A stretch of DNA of 5,614 nucleotides from positions 1-5,614 of the forward strand of contig CADBME010000235.1 in assembly GCA_902795715.1 (NCBI GenBank). Direction: 5' to 3'. This document shows, in pieces, positions 1 to 5,614 of the stretch (the stretch's first letter is position 1; the number at the start of each line of letters is the position of its first letter). The DNA is from an uncultured Lachnospiraceae bacterium. GTDB taxonomy: Bacteria; Bacillota_A; Clostridia; Lachnospirales; Lachnospiraceae. The notes under the pieces were generated by a model, which worked only from the letters and a program-made list of their open reading frames with translations, made no database searches and had not been told where the DNA came from. The translations under genes and the position numbers were made by a program.

Positions 1-1395
1 ATCATATACCGGGATATGAAACCTTCAAACATTATGATCAAGGAAGACGGAAAACTGATGCTGATTGATTTCGGAACGGCCAGAGAGTATTCAGAGACCG
101 GGTCAGGGGATACCCTTTGTCTGGGAACCAGAGGATATGCAGCCCCGGAGCAGTACGGGGGGAGTGGACAATCCGATGTGAGGACAGACATCTACGGGCT
201 GGGTGTTACCTTGTATCATCTTCTGACAGGAAGAGACCCCTCTAAGCCTCCCTATGCCATCCTTCCGGTCAGACAGCTGATACCTCATGTATCGCCGGGA
301 ATGGAAGCGGTGATTGCCAGGTCTACCAATCCGGATCCGGCAGACCGATTTTCCGATATGGAAGATCTTGCCTACAGTCTTTGCCATGTCGAAGAGGCCG
401 GAAAGGATTTCCTTCGAAAAGAAAAAAGAAAAATGATGGCAGCGGCTCTGCTCTGGGGAGCAGCACTTTTGTCTTTTCTTGTCGGGGCATTTCTGAGCCG
501 GGCAGAAAGCAATTGCAGGAAATCTCTGGTGGATTACTATATCAGACAGGCCTCCTGTGCACAGGAAGAAAAGGAGAGATATCAATGGTTTTCTACCGCC
601 CTTATGGCCATGCCGGACCAGGCCCTGCTTTACCAGGCTATTTTAGACTCCTATTGGAAAGAAGGAGACTTTGGCAGCCGGGAGGAAGCCTCCGTGATCA
701 GTCTGACCAGTCAGCAGACTGAGGGAGGGACCTGTCTGGATCTGTTCAGGAAAAAGGATGTCAGAGCATACTGTGACTTCTGCTATTCGGTGGGCCTGGC
801 CTGTTTTTTTGACCTGGGCGGGAGAAGAGGAAAGTGCGAAGCACGGCCATGGTTTGCCGCAGTGGAGAAGTATGGGGGCCCGGGATTTGACCGGGGCAAG
901 AAGGAACGGGCCATCCTCTATGGCAGAATATCCGACTATTATAGAGAATATATAGATAAGGGTGATCGGACCGGAGAGACCGAAAAGAGTTACTCCAGAC
1001 TCTTCGCTATTCTTCAGGAACTCAATGAGATTGATATCACAGCGGAGGATGACGATGCGAAAATTGCAGCAGCTTTCTATATTTCCAAAGAAGTACTGAT
1101 GGAAATCGTCAGTTATGCCGACCGCTTTGCCAAGGAGGAGATTCCTGTAGGGAGGATGAGAAGTCAGATTCGGCGTATCAGCAGGGCTCCTTCTTTGAAA
1201 GGCCGGTCCAGAGCGGATATCTTCAAACTGCGCCGGCCCGGCAAAGATTACAGACAGATCAGTGATTTGATAGAAGATGCAGAAAGGAAGTTGGATATGG
1301 AAGTCAGAAAGGAGGACAGGTCTTGCACACAGAATTTGAAAAACAGATGGACCAGGCAATTATTCTTCTTGTCCGGGCAAAAAGTTGGTGCATGA
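1..1395 (+). CDS. Membrane Ser/Thr protein kinase (Hanks/PknB type), 5'-truncated by the window edge
   Basis: The reading frame is open from base 1 and gives 464 codons before TGA at 1393-1395; the true start and the N-lobe (glycine loop, ATP-binding Lys, helix-C Glu) lie upstream. The catalytic loop is YRDMKPSNIM (Asp codon 13-15, Lys 19-21, Asn 28-30), with Tyr in place of the usual His of HRD. Then come DFG (67-75), a short activation segment ending GTRGYAAPE (124-150), the subdomain IX Asp of TDIYGLG (187-189) and the subdomain XI Arg of PADRF (346-348). All catalytic residues expected in this part are present, so it should be an active kinase phosphorylating Ser/Thr of cytoplasmic targets. 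The kinase fold ends near codon 130. A Lys/Arg-rich stretch precedes one hydrophobic helix at codons 145-165 (about 433-495). The remaining ~300 residues should lie outside the cell; codons about 187-225 (QWFSTALMAMPDQALLYQ and onward) look like TPR helices, and eight cysteines follow the helix. No PASTA repeats are seen, so this is not a canonical PrkC/PknB cell-wall kinase. Its 3' end overlaps the next gene by 73 nt. The ligand and substrates are unknown. Confidence 0.93.
   Translation: MIYRDMKPSNIMIKEDGKLMLIDFGTAREYSETGSGDTLCLGTRGYAAPEQYGGSGQSDVRTDIYGLGVTLYHLLTGRDPSKPPYAILPVRQLIPHVSPGMEAVIARSTNPDPADRFSDMEDLAYSLCHVEEAGKDFLRKEKRKMMAAALLWGAALLSFLVGAFLSRAESNCRKSLVDYYIRQASCAQEEKERYQWFSTALMAMPDQALLYQAILDSYWKEGDFGSREEASVISLTSQQTEGGTCLDLFRKKDVRAYCDFCYSVGLACFFDLGGRRGKCEARPWFAAVEKYGGPGFDRGKKERAILYGRISDYYREYIDKGDRTGETEKSYSRLFAILQELNEIDITAEDDDAKIAAAFYISKEVLMEIVSYADRFAKEEIPVGRMRSQIRRISRAPSLKGRSRADIFKLRRPGKDYRQISDLIEDAERKLDMEVRKEDRSCTQNLKNRWTRQLFFLSGQKVGA
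1308..1315 (+). promoter_or_regulatory. Strong ribosome-binding site for the Ig-like surface protein, inside the kinase gene
   Basis: AAAGGAGG at 1308-1315 is close to a full complement of the 16S rRNA tail and sits 7 nt before TTG at 1323. It decides the start of the downstream gene: ATG codons in the same frame at 1347 and 1392 have no comparable site, and the frame is closed upstream by TGA at 1263-1265 with no other ATG, GTG or TTG between. The site lies wholly within kinase coding sequence. Confidence 0.8.
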
Positions 1396-4300
1396 GGATA
1401 GGGGCTTTATTTTTTCTTCTGGGTATAGTCTGGTTTATTGCCGGCCGGGTATACCGGTCCCTTGATATCCTGTCAGGATTAAAAAGATCAAGAGAATGGA
1501 AGAAGATAAAAAAAGGGCTGATGCTTGTCTTTTTGACGGGAATCATCGGAGGATGCGGGGCATTGATCCTGGCTCCCGTCTCCCTCCTGGCGGCTGACGA
1601 AGATGAGTCAGGCGGTGAGGAAGATCCCTCTCCCTTTATTGTGCAGGCTTTTGAAGTGGAAGCCCTCGAGGGGGGAATCTATACTGATGATACTCTGTAT
1701 GCAGACGGTCCCGTCCGGGCAAGCCTGATTTTCTCTGATAACAATCCCGACCCGGAGTCGATTCGGATCCGGATGATTCCTCTGGATTCGACAGCCCTGC
1801 ACTCCGTTCGGGCAAGTGAGAACGAAGATGAGAGCGGGGCTATTCTTCTCCCTGCTTTTTACTATAATCAGATCGATGAAAATAAATATGAAGTAGGGGT
1901 CAATCTCTCCCAAGAAGGACGATGGAAGTGTACTTTCTACTGTGAAGATCTTGCAGGAAATGCTCTGACAGGAGTGCGGGATGGGGATAGCCGGGAATTT
2001 GTAATAGATACCAGGTCTCCACAGCTTGAAGTCACCTATAATAAAAGTGTCCGAATAACAGAAAAGCCCCTGACTCCCGGAAGAGTCAATGAGAAATTCC
2101 GGATGGATATGACCGATATAGAATCATCCGAAGGGGAAGTCTTTTTTGAGGCGGATTCTTCCCTGGCCATAATCACTATCCGTGAGGAAAACTTTATTCC
2201 GGATAATGCATCCATCACCATAAAGAAAGCAGGCCGGGAAAAGGAAGGAGACCTGGAGACCTGTGAGGAAGCTGTGGCAGAAGAGGACTATTTTCTGGTG
2301 GAAGAGTGGGTACGCATATCAGAAAATGAGTATCGCACAAAAATTGATTTTTCTAAGCAGGGACACTACAAAATAAAGATCAGCTGTCCGGATGCTGCCG
2401 GCCATTGCCTGACTGCCGGCCGGGATGCCGGGACGGCCGCCTGCATGGATCAGGGTGATTACCATAGTCCTCTGCTTACTCTGGATCGCACGGATCCCGA
2501 GCTGATCTGCAGGATTTCCGACAGAAAAAACGAAGACGCACCGGTAATTCATCTTGAAATCCTGGAGGAGAATTTTCATCCTGAACTGATCCGGCTGACT
2601 GATCTCATGACGGACGCGGATAAAGAGAGTATGGGTCAATTGTCCTTGCAGGATTACAGGCTTGAATGGAAGTCTCTTGCCGGGAAGAAGGGACTCTGCT
2701 ATAGTGCTGATTTAACCGTAGAGGAAGAGGCCAATCACAAGATGGAAGTAAGGGTCAGCGACCCGTCCGGCAATAAGAGTAAAGACAGAAAACTGTCTTT
2801 TACCTATGACAAGACTCCCCCTGTCATCAGCTACACCGGCATGGATAATGAAAGCGGAGATATTCTCTTTGTCTACAGGCGGGAAGGGCAGGAGGATGAG
2901 AAAGTATTCTATCATCCCTATGGGTCTTATGCCTATTTCCATCAAGGTAAAATTACTGTGTGTGTGACAGCAGAAGACAGAGTGAGCGGTGTCGGCAAAA
3001 TCACTTGCCGATTCCGAGGCAGGGGTTGGAAAAGAGAGACTTCTGAGATTGAGATGGAAGACCGGGATTCCGATGAAGAAATTCAGATCCTTCCTTCCCC
3101 GGATGGAGAAGTCAGGACGAAACTGACCGGATATGCTGCAGTAAGCAGGGAGAATTTTAAAGGGACTGTGAAAATCAGCGCGGTTGATCTTTGCCGGAAT
3201 ACAGGCGAGGAAATCAGCTGCCTGGGGATGATCAGTGAGTCGGAAGACCTTCACAAAAAGACCGGTGGTATTGACTTTGAATTGCCGGATCCGGACCGAA
3301 AGGACTCTGCCAGAGGAATAGGTTATTACAAAAAAGCTCCCATCTTTAAAGCCTCATTTCATGATTCCTATTCAGGGATTAACTATTGCAGCCTGTCTGC
3401 CCTTATGGGTAAAAAATGTATCCTGACCGGAGAGAAAGAACTATCAGACCGGGAAAGTGATCTTCTTTATCAATGTAAGCTTTCGCTCAAGCCGGAAGCA
3501 GGATCTTTGGAAGATTCAAGTTCTGAAAACCCTATTCGGCTCCGGGCATATCTTAAAGACAATGCAGGGAATGAAAGTCAATGGGAATATGAGGACTACG
3601 GGATTGTCGTGGACTCTATTCCTCCGGAAATCGATGTAAAATATGACAGCTATGATGCTGTCAATCATAAATATTATGCCAGGGAAAGGACCGCTTTTGT
3701 GACCGTCAGAGACAGAAACTTTGACCCGGAATCGACCCTCTGGGAGATCCGGGGACCGGAAAAGTCTTATAGCATATCCTCCTGGGAGAGAGAGGGAGAT
3801 ACCGCAAAATGTCATGTCACCTTCCACCGGGATGGAAAGGACTTTAAACTCAAGGTGAGGGTATCTGATCTGGCAGGAAATCAAAGCCTGTGGGATGAGG
3901 ACAGAGAATTTACCATCGACCGGACACCGCCCCTTATAAATCTTTCCATGGACAAAAGGGATGTCAGGAACGGTCATTTTTATAAGAAGGATAAGAAGAT
4001 TCAGATGATCATACGGGATGACAATCCCGACCCGGAGAAAGTGACCTGGAAGATTCGGGGACAATGCGACGATAAATCGATAAAAATCGATATACCAAAA
4101 GCAGATTTGGAGAAAAATAATACTCTCTTATATGAGCTGGATTTCAGGGAAGACGGGGATTACAGTCTATCCCTGGAATGTGAAGATCGTGCCGGAAACA
4201 GGTCCCGTTTTGCCGGGGAATCCTTCACTATTGACAAGAAAAAACCCAAAGTAGAGATTGCCGGGATTTCGGAGGGAGCGACCTATTGTGGGAGCCTGAA

Positions 4301-5456
4301 TCCTTCAGTGAAGGTATGGGACCGCAATGCCGATTCCCGGGGGATTTCAATCAGCCTGGTGAGAATCGGAACCGGAGACGTCTCTGAAGGGAAAAGCTAT
4401 CACGGCAGCTATCTTTCTCATGAAAATGGCATGGAGACTTGCTGGGGGGATTTTGATCACAGGCCGGATGTGGACGGGGTATATCGTCTGCGGGTAAAGG
4501 GGGAGGATCTTGCGGGAAATAAAGTTGCTGAAGGTGAAGGCTGCCTTTTTTATGTGAACAGGTTCGGTTCGGTCTACAGCCTTGACCAGTCTGCCTCTAA
4601 AATGATAAAGACATTCTATGTAAGGGAAGAAAAAGACCTGTGTCTCAGGGAGTACTCCGTGAATCCGGTCCGGTCAAAGCTCATTCTGATTCGGGACAAC
4701 GAGGAAAGGATTGAATTATCCCAACCGGAGGATTATCAGAGGGTGGATTATGATCTGACAGGTCGGCTGAGGGCTTGGGAAGACTCTTCCCCTTCCGGCT
4801 ACCGGGGATGGAAAAGATACGACTACTATATCAATAAAGAGAATTTCAGCAGGCAGGGAGTTTACCAGCTTCGTATCCAATCCGATGCTTATGAATATGG
4901 AGAACCGGACGGTCCCTGCATTAACCGGACCGATAATGAGAAGAAAAAAAGACCGGTGACTTTCGCCATAGACAAAACACCACCGGAGGTCATTCTGTCT
5001 GAATCTTCCGGCACAGGATATCATAGAAAAAGGCCGGACTATCTCTTTACCCTTGTGGACAATCTCAAGCTGGATTATATGGATATCACTCTGGAAAGCG
5101 GATTCCTCTTCAGGGATAAGGAAGTCATCCGTGTCAGAGAAAAAAATCTTGATGACAGAAACTGCTATCTCTTAAAAGCCGGAGACAGGGAAGGATCCAT
5201 GAAGATAAGTTATGAGGCGGTGGACCGGGCCGGAAACCGGATCCGGTCGGCTGAGAAAGGAGACAGCAGAATATGGCTGGCACCGGTCGGAAACCAGGGA
5301 GGGAAAAAAGCATACCCGGCCAGGCTGACCGATGAGGGAGAATTCTCCGTCCCTGCTTTTCTCTGGCTGGGGATGGGGGTCATCTTTTTAACCATCCCGG
5401 CGGGAGGATTGTTTTTCTTTATCCGCCATAGGATAAAAAAGGGGAGCGAGTCTTGA
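1323..5456 (+). CDS. Giant membrane-anchored surface protein with about ten Ig-like modules
   Basis: A 1377-residue protein, chosen to start at TTG 1323 because of the strong Shine-Dalgarno at 1308-1315; ATG 1392, which overlaps the kinase stop as ATGA, is the main alternative and would remove 23 residues. The N-terminus has two hydrophobic segments (residues about 27-41 and 65-91) separated by a strongly basic loop (KRSREWKKIKKG), so the loop should be cytoplasmic and everything after about residue 92, starting with an acidic DEDESGGEE stretch, outside. The outside part is a series of degenerate beta-sandwich modules. Each typically has an early N-F/P-x-P motif, a late D-x-A-G-N motif (residues 209, 357, 480, 746, 849, 955, 1062, 1301) and a D-x-T-P-P linker (229, 388, 496, 764, 866, 971, 1217). 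These are hallmarks of bacterial Ig-like repeat proteins. The C-terminus has a helix at about 1344-1367 followed by RHRIKK, a stop-transfer anchor; no LPxTG sortase motif is seen. The role is probably a stalk for adhesion or for sensing with the co-encoded kinase; this is inference from architecture and neighbourhood. No enzymatic domain was recognised. Confidence 0.9.
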   Translation: MHTEFEKQMDQAIILLVRAKSWCMRIGALFFLLGIVWFIAGRVYRSLDILSGLKRSREWKKIKKGLMLVFLTGIIGGCGALILAPVSLLAADEDESGGEEDPSPFIVQAFEVEALEGGIYTDDTLYADGPVRASLIFSDNNPDPESIRIRMIPLDSTALHSVRASENEDESGAILLPAFYYNQIDENKYEVGVNLSQEGRWKCTFYCEDLAGNALTGVRDGDSREFVIDTRSPQLEVTYNKSVRITEKPLTPGRVNEKFRMDMTDIESSEGEVFFEADSSLAIITIREENFIPDNASITIKKAGREKEGDLETCEEAVAEEDYFLVEEWVRISENEYRTKIDFSKQGHYKIKISCPDAAGHCLTAGRDAGTAACMDQGDYHSPLLTLDRTDPELICRISDRKNEDAPVIHLEILEENFHPELIRLTDLMTDADKESMGQLSLQDYRLEWKSLAGKKGLCYSADLTVEEEANHKMEVRVSDPSGNKSKDRKLSFTYDKTPPVISYTGMDNESGDILFVYRREGQEDEKVFYHPYGSYAYFHQGKITVCVTAEDRVSGVGKITCRFRGRGWKRETSEIEMEDRDSDEEIQILPSPDGEVRTKLTGYAAVSRENFKGTVKISAVDLCRNTGEEISCLGMISESEDLHKKTGGIDFELPDPDRKDSARGIGYYKKAPIFKASFHDSYSGINYCSLSALMGKKCILTGEKELSDRESDLLYQCKLSLKPEAGSLEDSSSENPIRLRAYLKDNAGNESQWEYEDYGIVVDSIPPEIDVKYDSYDAVNHKYYARERTAFVTVRDRNFDPESTLWEIRGPEKSYSISSWEREGDTAKCHVTFHRDGKDFKLKVRVSDLAGNQSLWDEDREFTIDRTPPLINLSMDKRDVRNGHFYKKDKKIQMIIRDDNPDPEKVTWKIRGQCDDKSIKIDIPKADLEKNNTLLYELDFREDGDYSLSLECEDRAGNRSRFAGESFTIDKKKPKVEIAGISEGATYCGSLNPSVKVWDRNADSRGISISLVRIGTGDVSEGKSYHGSYLSHENGMETCWGDFDHRPDVDGVYRLRVKGEDLAGNKVAEGEGCLFYVNRFGSVYSLDQSASKMIKTFYVREEKDLCLREYSVNPVRSKLILIRDNEERIELSQPEDYQRVDYDLTGRLRAWEDSSPSGYRGWKRYDYYINKENFSRQGVYQLRIQSDAYEYGEPDGPCINRTDNEKKKRPVTFAIDKTPPEVILSESSGTGYHRKRPDYLFTLVDNLKLDYMDITLESGFLFRDKEVIRVREKNLDDRNCYLLKAGDREGSMKISYEAVDRAGNRIRSAEKGDSRIWLAPVGNQGGKKAYPARLTDEGEFSVPAFLWLGMGVIFLTIPAGGLFFFIRHRIKKGSES
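1713..5237 (+). repeat. Tandem, highly diverged Ig-like module repeats within the surface protein
   Basis: The repeat is visible as protein motifs rather than as DNA. N-F/P-x-P-type motifs start at 1737 (DNNPDPE), 2184 (EENFIPD), 2565 (EENFHPE), 3711 (DRNFDPE), 4017 (DDNPDPE) and, decayed, 4320 (DRNADSR). D-x-A-G-N-type motifs start at 1947, 2391 (DAAGH), 2760 (DPSGN), 3186 (DLCRN), 3558, 3867, 4185, 4506 and 5223. D-x-T-P-P linkers start at 2007 (DTRSP), 2484 (DRTDP), 2808, 3612 (DSIPP), 3918, 4233 (DKKKP) and 4971. Full modules are about 70-150 residues long. Modules around 3693-3932 and 3984-4247 are the most alike (LWEIRG versus TWKIRG after the NxDPE motif). The modules at 2823-3240, 4521-4985 and 4986-5237 are more divergent, and their boundaries are uncertain. 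Confidence 0.75.
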
Positions 5457-5501
5457 ATTGACAGGTGATATGGGAGAAAAAATGTATTTCAGGGCCCAGA
5501 C

Positions 5502-5512
5502 TGTGGTATAGT
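5502..5512 (+). promoter_or_regulatory. Candidate extended -10 promoter of the next transcription unit
   Basis: TGTGGTATAGT contains a near-consensus -10 (TATAGT, 5507-5512) with the TG-n extension and the TRTG -16 element common in Gram-positive sigma-A promoters. Initiation would fall near 5519. No good -35 lies at 16-18 nt spacing (5483-5490 reads TGTATTTC). A consensus TTGACA at 5458-5463 is 43 nt from this -10, too far to pair with it, and has no good -10 of its own. The placement just after the surface-protein stop fits a new unit. Confidence is moderate because the site is short and no gene is visible downstream. Confidence 0.5.
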
Positions 5513-5518
5513 CATTAT

Positions 5519-5614
5519 GGAAAAGGCAGGCGGGAACTCCACACGGCCCATGAATAAGTCGGTTAGGAGAGAAAGACCTGCCGGTGTGCCGTGCAAGCTG
5601 GGCGGAATCGTCAG
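5519..5614 (+). ncRNA. Possible structured leader or small RNA, cut by the window end
   Basis: The sequence after the candidate promoter contains complementary segments: GGCAGG (5525-5530) with CCTGCC (5577-5582), CTCC (5537-5540) with GGAG (5566-5569) nested inside, and CACGGC (5542-5547) with GCCGTG (5588-5593), which would cross the outer stem as a pseudoknot. An alternative pairing is GCCCA (5546-5550) with TGGGC (5599-5603). No good Shine-Dalgarno/start pair lies in the stretch. I compared it from memory with tmRNA, RNase P, SRP and 6S RNAs and with cobalamin, SAM, TPP, FMN and c-di-GMP riboswitches and recognise none. It may instead be an ordinary untranslated leader, or coding sequence whose start I misjudge. 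Confidence 0.3.

Noticed and set aside
1..75. The YRD motif in place of HRD as a sign of a pseudokinase.
   Set aside because: The catalytic Asp, Lys and Asn and the DFG motif are all intact, and Tyr at the His position is tolerated in active bacterial kinases.
643..1359. A 238-codon open frame on the minus strand, and other long opposite-strand frames beneath both genes.
   Set aside because: They lie opposite well-supported coding sequence with clear motifs, show no recognisable domains, and are explained as shadows.
1530..1600. A lipobox-like IGGC at residues 75-78 of the surface protein, suggesting a lipoprotein.
   Set aside because: The hydrophobic stretch continues for more than ten residues after the Cys, unlike lipoproteins, and the Cys is far from the N-terminus.
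2407..2440. A cluster of GCCGGC/GGCCGCC palindromic words.
   Set aside because: It lies in coding sequence and reflects Ala/Gly/Arg codons (TAGRDAGTAA); no extended inverted repeat with flanking signals was found.
5457..5500. A terminator after the surface-protein gene.
   Set aside because: No stem followed by a T-run is present; the short GGGCCC palindrome at 5492-5497 is not a terminator.
5482..5511. A nine-codon open frame (MYFRAQTVV) after GGGAG at 5472-5476, which could be a leader peptide.
   Set aside because: It is too short to judge, the Shine-Dalgarno is weak, and it overlaps the candidate promoter; no attenuator structure was seen next to it.
5517..5614. An open frame from ATG 5517 to the window end (32 codons, beginning MEKAGGNSTRP), with an internal ATG at 5550.
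   Set aside because: Neither start has a Shine-Dalgarno, ATG 5517 sits at the predicted transcription start, and the Arg/Gly/Pro-rich peptide resembles nothing known. It cannot be excluded without downstream sequence.

Overview
The window carries two large, overlapping genes on the + strand and the start of a further transcription unit. Content suggests a Gram-positive member of the Clostridia, probably Lachnospiraceae-like: a strong AAAGGAGG ribosome-binding site, a TTG start, roughly balanced G+C, a Hanks-type Ser/Thr kinase with one transmembrane helix, and a giant surface protein held by transmembrane helices without a sortase motif. The taxonomic call is inference from style, not from a marker gene.

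Layout. Positions 1-1395 hold the 3' part of a membrane Ser/Thr protein kinase gene. The window opens inside the catalytic loop, so the N-lobe is missing. Behind the kinase C-lobe lie one membrane helix and about 300 residues that should face outside, with weak TPR-like character. Positions 1323-5456 hold a 1377-residue membrane-anchored protein made of about ten divergent Ig-like modules, marked by recurring N-F/P-x-P, D-x-A-G-N and D-x-T-P-P motifs. Its start lies 73 nt inside the kinase gene in another frame, behind an excellent Shine-Dalgarno sequence. Positions 5457-5614 hold no convincing gene. They contain an extended -10 promoter (near 5502-5512), followed by G+C-rich sequence that can fold into a stem with a possible pseudoknot. 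This may be the 5' part of an untranslated leader or a small RNA that runs off the window.

How the parts may work together. The overlap implies co-transcription and probably coupled expression. The kinase would place its catalytic domain in the cytoplasm and a sensor-like domain outside; the Ig-like protein would form a long exposed stalk anchored at both ends. A plausible but unproven reading is a cell-surface signalling or adhesion module in which the kinase and the stalk protein act at the same site. Both predicted outside regions contain many cysteines, which is uncommon for exported Firmicute proteins. No mobile element, CRISPR array, tRNA or rRNA was seen.
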